A stretch of DNA of 64,000 bases from Delphinapterus leucas (lineage: Eukaryota > Chordata > Mammalia > Artiodactyla > Monodontidae), in NCBI RefSeq assembly GCF_002288925.2, contig NW_022098030.1, positions 9,275,702-9,339,701 of the forward strand, in the 5' to 3' direction. Position numbers and translations under genes: made by a program. This document shows positions 47,350 through 59,269 of the stretch, piece after piece; within the stretch, counting starts at the first letter, position 1; the number at the start of each line of letters is the position of its first letter. The notes beneath the pieces are model-generated. The model worked only from the letters and a program-made list of their open reading frames with translations. It searched no databases and was not told where the DNA came from.

Positions 47350-49210
47350 ATCTTAAAATGTTTAAAGCCACATACTAGTGTCACCTGTGCAAAGGGGAGT
47401 TTAAAAAGGGAATTTGGGGCAAAGTATGCTGGGAGAAAAGCAGTGAAGGGAGGGCAAAGATGATGTGCTGAGCTTTAGAACAAAGCGGGTTTGGACAGAG
47501 AAGGGCTTACTGTGGTGACTAGGAAACCACCCAGACACTTCTATAGAACATGTAGCCATTCTTTGGGGAAAACCTGAAAATTATATGAATGGTTAAGTTC
47601 AGCATTGAAATCTGTATATTAAGGAAATGTGACTTTATTTGGCAGTCACATGTTGAGGTTTGGGGGTATCTGGGTTATGCTTGATATGACTGAATGTATT
47701 AGTTGATCTACCAATGTTTCAATGGAGTAGAGCACAAGAGGAACTCTTGGAGTTCTGGGAGAACCCTTGGAGTGCTGGGTGTAAGAGGAACCTAACAAGT
47801 GTGAACTTCATTCAGGTGAGTAATAGGAACAGATTTACATTTCAGAAATATCACTCAGCAGCAACCCAGGAAATGGGTCTAAGAAGGAAGCGGACAACTC
47901 ATGCAATGGTAGGATCATCCTTGAGGGCCTGTACAAGGGCAATGTGGGAAGAGATGGAAAGCGGGGAAGACAGATTTGAGAAATGAGAGATGGAACGCCT
48001 AGCAAAAGGGCAGACTTGTTGCTGCTCTCTATGCCTCTTGCTCAGTGCCGGGGCAGATGACGGCACCATTCGTATACTCTGGGAATTCAGGGATAAAAGC
48101 TGATCTCAGAAAACTATCTTATCCAAAGAAGTTAACTTTTTGCAGACACTTGTGATGTGTCAGCTGCATGACTCTTAATGCATAACAATGGAAATAGAAC
48201 CTTCAATATTAAATTAGTGCAAATGAGTTTTCTCTCTAAAGGGCATGGAAGTGACACTCGTAGCAGGATATGATGTTAGAATAAAGTACTATAGTGATTA
48301 TATTTCATTTGATTTCTCCAACTGTAATTCATTTCTTTCTTTTCTCCTTCACTCAACACATGGATTAAAGAAATTCTTTTCAAGACACAGACTAAATCCA
48401 GGAAAATATATCTACATCTAACCTTTCTCTTCTAATGCTTCTGAAAATTAGATATTTTAATGCCGCACTTAAAACATCTAAACCATGGTAACAACCTTAC
48501 AGTATATTATGACTATACCTAGTCTTTACAACTTATTAGGGATATGATGTGAAAAGGAAGGCATAAAAAACACTAAACATGGGGACAGGAAGATGCTTTT
48601 TTCTCTCCAGGTCCTCTATCACAACTCAAATTTGAGCCCATGAGCCCATGTTGACTGTAAACCTAGGGTATATGCACTGAATTCTGCAAAATATAGGAAG
48701 CAGAAAGCACATGCACAGAAGCACAAAAAAGAACATAAAAATCTGCCTTTTGGTTTTTACACTATCAAGCCAACCCCTTGCTCTGCCTTTATCAAGTCAA
48801 GATGCATCACTGAAAACCCCCCAAGTCAGCACTGCCTACAGAAAGGTCATGACTTAGGAGAGGTCAGCATTTGGAGTTGAAAGGAGCTTCTTTTGCTCAC
48901 TACCATGCCATATTTCAAACTGAGATTCTCAAGATGAGCCTGTAAAGATTTTAAGAATTTAAAATTTAAGGATTTTACGGCTTATGTTTTTGTTCTTATA
49001 CTTCTGACACAGGCATCATGCTGGCTACAGAGCAGGCTACAGTTATTTGTCTGATTTAGTTTCAGAGTGCTTACTGGGCCCAAGTGATTACTTAGTTTGG
49101 CTACGAGCACATAAAAAATACAAAAACGTGTCTGCTGTATTGTGAATTCGTTATCTTCTGAAACACCACAGCTAATAATAGCAACAGTACCATAAAGTTA
49201 ATAAAAACAA
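47350..49210. other. Intron, nothing recognised
   Basis: No exon or confident repeat. The frame at 47714-47986 (plus, 90 codons) shows no family features. Confidence 0.45.
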
Positions 49211-49214
49211 TAAT

Positions 49215-49375
49215 AATAAGTGACATTCATTGAATGCTTATGATGTACCCTTCAATTTTTTAAAATTAATTCTCACACCAACTCGAGGTGAAAAATAAAA
49301 TGAGGAATTCGAGTTAATCTGTATAAGGCAATGCAACGTGTAATTGGCTGAACCAGAATAAAAACAAAGGTTTCA
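49215..49375 (-). repeat. MIR fragment
   Basis: The text 'ttcattgaatgcttatgatg', then 'attctcacaccaactcgagg', is antisense MIR, diverged. Confidence 0.45.
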
Positions 49376-49524
49376 GTTTTATAATATAGTGAGAGCACAG
49401 ATGAGCAGATGTTCCAGAAGGGCCCAAGTTAGGAAGTATACAGAAGGAAGCAATTCAAAGGCTCATTATTATCATTTTAATTTTTTTTTATCATTTTAAT
49501 TTTAAAAACAGATGATAATGCTGA

Positions 49525-49740
49525 TGACAGCTAACCTTTGCTGTACACTTATTATGTTTCAGGCACTATTTTAAACGCTTAAAATCTATTAACTCCTTGG
49601 ATTCTCAAAATGATTTTATGATTTAAGTGTTACTAATACCCCATTTGACAGAAGAGGAAATTGAAAGACAGAGGTTAAGTAACATACCCGAGGTCACAAA
49701 GTAAATGGTTTAGCTGGAACTGGCTGATGGAAGTAAAGCC
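49525..49740 (-). repeat. MIR SINE
   Basis: Antisense MIR: 'tttcaggcactattttaaac', 'taataccccatttgacagaa', 'ggttaagtaacatacccgag', 'gtcacaaagtaaatgg'. Confidence 0.75.
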
Positions 49741-49769
49741 AATCGAGAAAAGAATGCTGGCTTTTAAAC

Positions 49770-49945
49770 TGGGGTCCGCAGTCTCATGGCACATTAGAAT
49801 CAACTGGGTAGCTTTAAAAACTAGGATGATGGGGGTCTGCCTTTGACCAATTAAAATCAGAGCGTCTGGTGAGACGCAGGGCTCAGGATGTTGTAAAAGC
49901 TCCCTAGGTGATTCTAATGCAGCTAGGGCTGAGAACCACTGTACA
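49770..49945. mobile_element. hAT MITE (MER20-like)
   Basis: The ends 'ttaaactggggtccgcagtc' and 'ctagggctgagaaccactgt', with 'attagaatcaactgggtagc' and 'gctccctaggtgattctaat' as internal inverted copies, fit a short hAT-Charlie MITE. Confidence 0.6.
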
Positions 49946-49949
49946 ACAT

Positions 49950-52320
49950 AAAGTCAAGACTACTATTCCTATTCTCAGAAAATAACATTTGGGCTCAAGG
50001 TCAATGGCAGGAGGTAGATTAAAAACTCCGTAATAAATAATAGAACTATTGCCTTTGCCGTGTTAGAAAATTATTAACATTGATCATAAGCAAAAACATT
50101 ATAGATAACTTAAAACAGAGTCTCAGAGTGAATATAGAATCTTGGGTTTATTTAACGGATGTCAAAGCTGACTTTCTTATCAGGTTTAATTGGATAGTAA
50201 ATTCACTCTATCGTTTCCAGAAACAGTCCAGGAATACCATGTTAGGAGAGGCCTTGCAGGATCTTTTTTCAATTGGGCTCAAATAGATGGTTAATTTCTA
50301 AGGTGTTAATTTCATTCTGGGGGTTCCATTTTTCATGGCACTTATTTCTGATAGACACAGAGGGCAATATTTTCAAGGCATGAGAAATATTCCTCTCAAC
50401 CCAAGCGAATACATACCACCATCTTACTACTGTTTCGTGAATGGGATTTCAAACAACAAATGAAGTCCCAAAGAGAAATCTGGGATGCAAAATTTTTTGT
50501 AGCATGATGGAAACTGTCTATGGACAGCCATTAAAAAAGTAAATAAAACAAACTATGCCCTCTCTCCAGGGCAAAGAGAAAGGCTATGAGAAAAAGGTAA
50601 GGTAGAAAAAGGATAATGCTTGGTAAACCTTACCCGTTGAGGGAAGTGAGGATAAATACCGGCCCCGCCAAGACCTTTTCTCAAAGGCATAGTTAAAAAA
50701 TATATATAAGTGTATTCTTTGGTTTTCCACTCTTATTTTACTTTTCCTCAACTGATGGAACTCACAGAAGAATTAATAGCAAATGTAAACTGTGGAGGGG
50801 GCTCAAACTGAGTGCTCTTTTCCAATGATGAAGTGTTGATTCAACAACCCCATTAAAAACAGAACATCACCACCAAATCCCGACATAGGACGTGTGGTCA
50901 ACACGCCTGGCCCTTGCTTCCTGATCCAAGAGACTCACTACCAGGCTAGACACAGTGATGGCAGGAAGAGTCTGGGGAAAAAAAAATTACTCTCCCTGGA
51001 AAGCACACATACTAGTTTAGCCAATTTGTTATTTTTGTCTTTAAAATTACTTCTTAACCACAGTCAGGTTTCTTGAAATGCAGGCAATTTTTCTTTTGGA
51101 GAAAAATTGGCCTTTCGCTCATTCTTATGGTTGACACAAACCACTGCTCCCCAGGGCTGTGGCTTGTCATATTAGGTTTTGGCACTGTTGCCCCCTCTCT
51201 GCATAGGTGCCTCACCATTTTGTTTTGTTTGCTTGTCATTTCCCCTTTCATTGGTATTTTCCTCCTATTGTGGCTCCCAATATCAAAACAGGTCATCCAT
51301 AGACAACAGCACAGGGAAATAAACGACAAAATCTAGTCTTTTTTTTTTTTTCCTTCATAAAATTGACTAACGGGGAGGAAAACTTTTTGGCTTATTATTC
51401 TTATTCTAAGTTTTCTCACATACCCTTCTTATTTTTAGCATCGAAACATTTGTCATTTTTTTTTTAAAAAGGAAATCTTATATAAGGTAAATTACCTGTG
51501 GAGAGGGAGATATGCCCTTTAAGGGGCTACTTTTTGGAAAATCACTGGCCAGTTTTCAATAAGGTCTGAATGGATTTATACAATCAGCTTCTACCTTATG
51601 GTTTACTGTGTGTTTTGCAGAGGAAAGTGAGGCCTGTAAAGGAGGCAGGCGCACCATTAGGTCAAACAAAGAAGTTTAAGGGTTATACTTTATTGGGATC
51701 ATAGCGCTATAGAAGCTGCTCCAAAGGTTTATAGCTATTCATTCTATGAGATCTGCTGTCACTTCTACCACAGGCTGAGTTTCAGAATCTGAATATATAA
51801 ACACTTATCAAGAGTGATTCTGCATTTCCTGAGAGAATGAAGTCATCTAAAATTCGACAGAGTTCCAGTTCATTGTGATCACTGTCTCCTGAGACTCAGG
51901 TAGAGAGAACCAAAAGACCCAGGGTGGGTGCAAGCTGCGGGTAGACAGAGAAGATTTCAAGGTTCTCCATTCAGCAAGAGTTTAAAAAAAAAAAAAAAAA
52001 AATCAACATTATTCTTAAACATCTCTCTTAAAAAATCACTTGGATGGCTCTTGAAGTAAACTACAGTACAGCCTCTCAGTGTGTTCCTGGCAGCCAGTCT
52101 CATTGCTTTTGGTTTTATTTCCAGCACTGTAAAAGATCAACGTGTTTTGTGCTAAGCAGACCATGTTGTGGTTGGCTTGCATTTAGAGGCTGAATTTCAC
52201 TGGGGGAGGGGACACGTTGAACACAACATGTTTCAAACACGAGAACCATACTCAGTGCTGCAAGATGTCCATGCTAGGAAAGGACAGGAGGCCAACAGAC
52301 TGAGAGGACAGAAGCTTCCT
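49950..52320. other. Intron, nothing recognised
   Basis: No exon or confident repeat. Poly(T) and poly(A) runs occur near 51340 and 51985. Confidence 0.45.
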
Positions 52321-52324
52321 GTGA

Positions 52325-52745
52325 ATCCCTTCACAACATTGACCGAGCACCTACTGTCTTCCAGGCACCACCACATGTGCTGGGGAAAGCGGAGGTACAG
52401 AAAATAAAGTCCTTGCCACCAAAGAGCTCACGGTCTGGAGAGCGGACACAGATAATGCACGTAGGTAAGAAAATACATAGGCTGCAGATGGTGATAAAAA
52501 CCAAGGAGAAAACGTACAGCAGGACTGGATAAAAGAGGTAGGGTATATTACTGGTACAGAGGTGTTTCCTATGACGCAGGATGGGAAATCTTACTGATAC
52601 AAGTTGCTATTTGAGCAGATATTTAAGGAGGTGCCAGAGCTAGCCATGCTGCTCTCCAGAGGAAAAGCACGGCAGCTGGAGGAAAGTACGATTATAAAGC
52701 CCGGAGGAAGGAGCATGCTCGAGTCTGTGACAGGCAACACCAACT
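52325..52745 (-). repeat. L2 LINE fragment
   Basis: Antisense L2: 'ccgagcacctactgtcttcc', 'gtccttgccaccaaagagct', then 'ggaggtgccagagctagcca' and 'agaggaaaagcacggcagct'. Confidence 0.6.
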
Positions 52746-52854
52746 TGTTCGTTGTTTAGGTAACCTGGCAAGTGGAATTGACTTATTTAAAAATTATTCT
52801 CTTTGTGTAAAGAATATATAGACAAATTCCTGCAACGTAAATAATTTAACAGTA

Positions 52855-53080
52855 GCTCTGGACCAAGTAGAATTCTAAGTGCTCTGTATGTATTGTTGCA
52901 TTTCCATAACAAACCCTCTGAGGTAGTTATTATTACCTCCGGTTACAGAGTGAGCAAATGAGGCTTAGGGATGTAAGCAACACACCCAAGATCTCAGAGC
53001 CAGAGGCAGGTGAAGCCCTGTTTAGTACACCCAAGCCACGTAATTCCAGAGCCTACACTGCTAAGCTATGTTGCCTACCA
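52855..53080 (-). repeat. MIR SINE
   Basis: Antisense MIR: 'attctaagtgctctgtatgt', 'ctctgaggtagttattatta', 'gcaacacacccaagatctca', 'gagccagaggcaggtgaagc'. Nearly full length. Confidence 0.75.
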
Positions 53081-53272
53081 GGGCTTGTGAAAATGGCATG
53101 ATTCCACTGGAAATCCACTGCAGAGACTGCTCTTCCCAAACCAGGGAAGTCACTGAAGCATGCTATTTATAGCAACATCTAGTAAATAGACAAACCCTAT
53201 GTGCTACCCATGTCTCTGTACATTCAGGAAAGCAAAACCCAAAGTTTCTTTGTGAAATATCATGCTGGAAGT

Positions 53273-53275
<3 letters not shown>

Positions 53276-53310
<35 letters not shown>
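53276..53310. repeat. (TA)17 microsatellite inside a target duplication
   Basis: The left flank of the following SINE reads GAAGTAGG(TA)nTC and the right flank reads GAAGTAGGTATC with a single TA. The run is thus an expansion within the left copy only. Confidence 0.95.
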
Positions 53311-53312
<2 letters not shown>

Positions 53313-53519
53313 TTTTTTTTTTTTTTTTTTTACGTGGGCCTCTCACTGTTGTGGCCTCTCCCGTTGCGGAGCACAGGCTCCGGACGCGCAGGCTCAGCGG
53401 CCATGGCTCACGGGCCCAGCCGCTCCACGGCATGTGGGATCCTCCCAGACCGGGGCACGAACCCGTGTCCGCTGCATCGGCAGGCGGACTCTCAACCACT
53501 GTGCCACCAGGGAAGCCCT
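53311..53519 (-). mobile_element. CHR SINE, short type
   Basis: Antisense copy with a poly(T) run. Target duplication GAAGTAGGTAT starts at 53268 (left, expanded) and at 53521 (right). Confidence 0.95.
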
Positions 53520-53539
53520 AGAAGTAGGTATCTTTTTTT

Positions 53540-55015
53540 CACTGCTGCCATATGAGCGGAATACACTTTATCCCTAAACATTAAAAACGTTTTGATGCCA
53601 TTAAGGTACACAAAATATATATTCATGATTAAGTGCTACACTTTTTGAGATATAGCATATATAAGCCAGACCAGGTAGGGTGGGAATAGATATAGGTTCT
53701 GGAAAACATGTTAAAATAAAAACTTGATATATATTTGAAGGTGCTACACTAAATAAACTCTACACTATATCAAGGATCATTTAGCACTATACACTGTAAT
53801 TTTATGAAAACATTTAGTTCAAAATAGGCTTTCAAAACCTGCAGTCATGAACTGCCCTTTGACTATCAACTTTATTGATGGCGAGTATCATGTTTTGTCA
53901 CCATTCCTGCCTTCACTAGGGATCTTGACTTGTTCTGAGGCTATTGCCAACACACATCTGGCAGGCCTTTGGTTATTCCCAGAGCCTAGCATGTTCTAGC
54001 ACACTTTAAGTGCTATAGCACGCACATATTTGAGGAGATAATAAATTTCCATTAAAACAGAGTTGAAAATTCAAACCAAGTTTTAAAAAGAATTGAGTCA
54101 TATAATATCTTCATGCTGTAGTTCCTTTTACATAAACATCTTCACCATATCCAGCAGCTTCAGTTTAGACATGAGAAGTACTAGGATTGGATAAATTAAG
54201 GACTAAAAGATCAATTCCGAATTACTCAAAAAAAGCTTTTTGCTGTAATACTCTATTCATAACATGTCATTAAACAGATTAAAAACCTACAATCAATTTA
54301 GCATATTTCTAAGTAGTTTTTTTTTCTTTTCTAGGGATTTTTTAAAGGAGAATGTTAATATTACTTTATTTATATGTGGGGGAATTTTTAGATTCCTGTG
54401 TATTTAAACATTATTGTACTGGAAATCACAATAACCTTAACTAATACGAACTTTTGTCAAATACATCTCTAGACCGTAATACACATACAGTAGGAATAAA
54501 ATAAAACCTGACATGATACCTGCACGTCATTCTACCGTAACTCTCATTTAAAGAACACAAATTCAGTTAACAGCAAAACTTCACAAAGAAACTGTCAGGT
54601 AAGTAAGAGTCTACTGTCCAAAGTATCTGGCCTTCCAAATCCTAAACCAACATTTCACTAAATCATTTTGGTTGCTTCTGCTTATTAAAGGAAAGGAAAT
54701 AAATTACCTTTATGAAAAAATGAGATTTACTGTGGTTGCGTGAGTCAGCCCAAGACAAAGTAATCAACACATTTCAAGCAATACAAGAACAGTAATTTGT
54801 TTGCCATGTTTCTTGAAGTCCCTGAATATTCTCTGAAGATAACACAGTGAATTCATGAATTTTTAAGAACTGTGGTATAAGGTGTGGAAGATGCAAACTT
54901 TCAAGACTCATAAACTATATAAACCACTCATGAAAAAAATTAAGAAACAATTAAATGCTAAGCCTGCATCAGCTACATCTCTGAGACAGTAGGAATCACA
55001 ACTTCCTTGTTTCTC
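53540..55015. other. Intron, one possible L2 tail
   Basis: A sense L2-like 3' part may lie at about 53885-54035 ('attcccagagcctagcatgt'). The rest is unassigned AT-rich DNA without exons. Confidence 0.4.
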
Positions 55016-55019
55016 ATTA

Positions 55020-55175
55020 TATCCCTGGTACTCATTTTAGATACTGGCATATAATAGGCACTCTGCTTGCCTGGATCTGTATTCTGACTCTACCACTACC
55101 TGTGAGATCCCAGACAGACTACCCTGCCTCTGTTTCTCCATCTGTAAAAATGGGGTAGAATTTAACTTTTAATGT
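55020..55175 (+). repeat. MIR fragment (with possible L2 tail)
   Basis: The text 'gactctaccactacctgtga' followed by 'gtttctccatctgtaaaaat' and 'ggggtagaattt' is sense MIR. The left edge ('actggcatataataggcact') is an L2/MIR-type tail. Confidence 0.6.
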
Positions 55176-55179
55176 TTAA

Positions 55180-56025
55180 CTAGTGTAGATGTTGTTAGGC
55201 TGACGCTTCCTAATTTTTTAAAAATGACGTTTTTCTGGTCTCAACATTATCATGTTTATTCTTCTACAAGTTACAGAGACAAAATTTTTTTGGTTATAAT
55301 TCATAATAGATACAAGCAGAAATATGGACCTATAATAGTTGTTTATCAACTTTTAACCCATTCAATATTATCACCTACATTTAGGTGAATGCTCTCTGTT
55401 TTACATCATTAAGTGTGTATAAAAAAGGTTCCTAACTTCCAAACATGGAGACACAGTTTATACAAATTCAAATGTAAATAATGGATTTAAAGCAATCATG
55501 GTACTACTACAGTGCTTATGGTATAATCCATCATCTGTTCACCATAAAAGTTCCCTACAAGTAGGAAATGTTTAGGAGTTGCTGTGTCAATCAGCATACT
55601 AGAAAAGAAAATGATAACGTTATATTACTCAATGAAAGGAAAAATAAGCATTTGTGCATGTATCCAGTAAAGATTTCCAAGGCTAATCAAAGTACATAAT
55701 CTCCCTTCGGCAGCAAAATAATTCCATCTCCCAGATTAATGGAATCTATTGCTCTCAATGCTAGCCTAAGAAAACCATATCAAAAAGAAGATATTAAAGT
55801 GGAGAAAAGCGACTAAACATAAGTGAGAAATTATAAATTCTACACAGGAATCTTTCTCCATAAGAAAATTCGAAAATAAGCACAGATATCCACGTATTTG
55901 CGGTGTGTCATTTAAGTAGAGTGACCTACAGAAATGCATTTTAAAAATCCTTTGTTCTTTCAATATTTTCATATTGACACTTTTTCAAATATAGTTTTTC
56001 ACAATTTCTGGTATCATTTTAATAA
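55180..56025. other. Intron, nothing recognised
   Basis: No exon or confident repeat. Confidence 0.45.
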
Positions 56026-56033
56026 AGCATGTA

Positions 56034-56268
56034 GGGCTTCCCTGGTGGCACAGTGGTTGAGAGTCCGCCTGCCGATGCAGGGGACACGGGTTCATGCCCC
56101 GGTCCGGGAAGATCCCATGTGCCGCAGAGCGGCTGGGCCCGTGAGTCATGCCCGCTGGGCCTGTGCGTCCAGAGCCTGTGCTCTGCAACAGGAGAGGCCA
56201 CAACAGTGAGAGGCCCGCGTACCGCAAAAAAAAAAAAAAAAAAGAAAAAAGAAAAAAAGAAAAATAAT
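56034..56268 (+). mobile_element. CHR SINE, short type
   Basis: Sense copy with tRNA-like head and a long A-rich tail with G interruptions. The duplication GCATGTA is perfect (56027-56033 and 56269-56275). It forms an inverted pair with the copy at 53311-53519. Confidence 0.95.
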
Positions 56269-56279
56269 GCATGTAATCA

Positions 56280-57605
56280 TGGATGAAGAAAAGTATCAGT
56301 GCATATTAAGGATTTATTTATTATAGTAGCTTTGATTTGCTGATAGATATGTACATTAGCATACTTGTGGTTACAAATAAAAGCTCAGCTAGTTGAAACA
56401 GCTGAAAGCTATGATTACAAAAATTTAACAAATAGTATGACTCTGGGAAAAGATAGTTGAAGCTTGTTAAGAAAAAGGGAAAACTACCATTGGTTTCTGT
56501 AAACCAATAGTGGAAAATGCACTATATATTTAAGAAAAATAATTTGTCTTGTAGGAAAACTAAATTAATACATATTGAGGATTTTTATTCATTTGTTTCA
56601 GTAGCTTTTATTAGGATTTGTATATAAACAACCAGTAAAAATTACAGGTGGAATCAAGAAATAAACTGTAGTACAAATATAGATTCCATGGGGAAGATCC
56701 AGCTATCTTTCATAGGATTAAACAGTTAAGTAGAACAGTTAAGGATAGAGTAACTTAGATTGGAGAATACGGAAAAAAAGTGTTTGAAAGCAGTAGCAGT
56801 AAATGTTCTACATCTATCCATTCTTGAGCTTGATGAGATCTATCATATGATACTATCAAAAACATAGTTGATTATTTCCACATGTAATTTAAGCAATTAT
56901 TTTCTTTAGTATAAACTGTATATGTATATATACATAATGTAAATATATAAATATATATTTCATAAATCATTCTAACAAATCTTTTCAAAATTGCTTCTCT
57001 CTTTAAAATTCAGTATTCCTAATCTGAAGAAGTTACTTTTAAAATGAAACCAGTTCAGTGAATTGACCATTTCAAACTCTCGTCACAAAACCTTTAATGG
57101 CACGACATTTGCCCTCTTTAAGTTGCCATTTACTCTTCAAAAGGGCAGTGTCTCAGTAGGTCACAGTATGTGGTAAAGCTGCATTTCTGGGAGTTATTTC
57201 GCTACAGATCTCATTTAAGAAAGTGACAAAAACAACAGCAAAACGGAGATGAAAACCACACAGAAATAATGAGAGTAAGTAAAATATAAAGGTCCTATTC
57301 TTAAAAAATTGAGTTCTCTATAGTTTTATTAGTTTTATTTTTTGCTGTAATCACAATGCAGGTTCAGACAACTGATAAAACTCTGAATACCATACCACAG
57401 TGGCCATTTGTCGGCACTTGGTATCTAAGGAAGTAACAGTTGATAATAAGACAAAGACCGAGACGTTTTGTAGCATACACAATTTTTTCCCTCTCTTAAA
57501 GATGTCATTCTTTTCAGCTCTCTTCTAGGGTTTGTTAGCAAAGATGTTACAGCAATATATTTAAGCAAATCCTTCTCAAGTTGATAAAGGGAAACTCCTG
57601 ATTCT
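56280..57605. other. Intron, nothing recognised
   Basis: Very AT-rich, including a degenerate TA-rich tract near 56915-56965. No exon or nameable repeat. Confidence 0.45.
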
Positions 57606-57609
57606 GACA

Positions 57610-58040
57610 TTATCTAGTGACAAGAAGTTTAACATTATAACAACTCAGTCTCGGAAAATAACCTCATCCAGAATGACACAGACTCTCCTTGACCAAAGAA
57701 GACATTCCTCTGAGTCCTCTTTTTGACTAGGCCTCATCCTTGGGTCTTTTCTTACGCCTGCCTAGCCCAGCTGTATCAAGAATTCCGATAAGTTAATTTA
57801 GCGAGAATCCCCCCACCCTCGCTATCTGATCATACTGGCTTGTCTTCCAGCAAGAATTCTGTAAGTTGGTTTACCAAGAACCCTCCTACCCTTGAGGCCT
57901 CTTCTTAGTAATTTTCCAACCACTGACCAGCCCCTGCTGTCTCTGCTGTATGCCAGGTTGAACCTGATCTGTCTCCCTTATTTCCATAGTCATGAAACTT
58001 ATCACAATAGTCTTGAATAAAGTCTTCATCACTATTTTTA
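57610..58040 (+). mobile_element. LTR-like block with internal duplication
   Basis: The text 'actaggcctcatccttgggt', 'ccactgaccagcccctgctg', 'gaacctgatctgtctccctt' and 'tagtcttgaataaagtcttc' (an AATAAA-type signal near the right end) looks like an ERV LTR, possibly of the MER21 group. Two related units, near 57777-57825 and 57849-57895, share 'caagaattc' and 'aagaaccctcctaccct'-like text. The ends are uncertain. Confidence 0.45.
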
Positions 58041-58048
58041 AAAGCATT

Positions 58049-58184
58049 GGGGACTTCCCTGGTGGTCCAGTGGTTAAGACTCTGTGCTTCCACTGCATGG
58101 GGCACAGGTTCGATCCTTGGGTGGGGAAGTTCTACATGCCGCATGGTGTGGCCAGATAAATAAATAAATAAATAATTTGTTTAC
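58049..58184 (+). mobile_element. CHR-related SINE, minimal form
   Basis: A sense element of about 100 bp plus tail: 'gacttccctggtggtccagt', B-box 'ggttcgatcct', 'ctacatgccgcatggtgtgg', then an (AAAT)n tail. It is a tRNA-derived form with no long or short body. The 9-bp duplication AAAAGCATT is perfect (58040-58048 and 58185-58193). Confidence 0.9.
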
Positions 58185-58557
58185 AAAAGCATTAGAATAA
58201 TTTTTTTTCTCTTTAACAAAGACACAGGACTTTCAATAAGAAATTATTCTATCAATCTACTAGTTTTTCAGGATCTGCCCAACTTTTACTTGTCTCTAGG
58301 GTAAAGTAAAATATAATTTTATCTGTAGATGTAAATGAGAGTTCAGGTAGATAACAAAGAGTTAAGAGTAGAAGAAAGGTAAGAAAATGGAAAAAAGAGG
58401 AGTGGAATGTTACAGGAAACTCAGAACAGGGAGGGGATAAAGAATCATACACAAACACGGCTTTTTGTTAATGTTTCAGTTATATTTAGAAAAAACATGG
58501 CCCCATAAGACCAATCAAGGATGAGAAACATAAATGTATGAAATAGAAACGGGGGAG

Positions 58558-59054
58558 AAATTGTATATACAATGGAATACTACTCAGCCATAAAAAAGAA
58601 TGAAATAATGCCATTTGAAGCAATATGGATGGACCTAGAGATTATCCTACTAAATGAAGTAAGTCAGAAAGAGAAAGACAAATATCATGCGATATCACTC
58701 ATATGTGGAATCTAAAATATGACACAAATGAACTTATCTACAAAACAGAAACAGACTCCCAGACATAGAGAACAGACCTGTGGCTGCCAAAGGGGAGATG
58801 GGGTTGGGGGAGGGATGAACTGGGAGTTTGAGACTAGCAGATGCAAACTATTATATTTAGGATGGATAAACGACAAGGTCCTACTGTGTAGCACAGGGAA
58901 CTATTCTCAACATCCTGTGATAAACCATAAGGGAAAAGAAGATGAAAATGAAAGTCTGTATGTGTAGAACTGAATCACTTTGCTGTACAGCAGGAATTAA
59001 CACATTGTACATCAACTATACTTCAATAAAAAAAATTAAAAAAAAAAAAAAAGA
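58558..59054 (+). mobile_element. 5'-truncated L1 3' end
   Basis: Sense cetartiodactyl-type L1 from the end of ORF2 ('ctactcagccataaaaaaga') through the 3' UTR ('gatggataaacgacaaggtc', 'tttgctgtacagcaggaatt') to poly(A) at 59030-59053. AGAAAT on both sides may be a short target duplication. It is closely related to the copy at 26330-26989. Confidence 0.9.
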
Positions 59055-59217
59055 AATGAGAGAGGCCAGCTGTGGAAATAACCAAAGGGGATTATGAAGA
59101 ATGTGGTGACTGGGGGTGAGGGAAGGTCATATCCTTCTCATGGTAGCAGCTACTGGTCCACCCTAGTTGCTATTCCCAGGTAGGAACATGGGCCAGTGTG
59201 GTTAGATTAGCTGAGTT

Positions 59218-59264
59218 CAAAACAAAACAAAACAAAACAAAACAAAACAAAACAAAACAAAACA
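59218..59264. repeat. (AAAAC)n microsatellite
   Basis: Nine perfect pentanucleotide units. Confidence 0.95.
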
Positions 59265-59269
59265 GGAAT

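Noticed and set aside
50590..50680. Possible donor-like site on the minus strand (GGTAAG near 50630) as a TMTC2 penultimate exon
   Set aside because: The preceding codons in all frames do not give a TPR or the expected TMTC2 sequence.
58719..58967. 82-codon open frame on the plus strand
   Set aside because: It falls within the 3' end of a truncated L1, so it is a fossil and not a gene.
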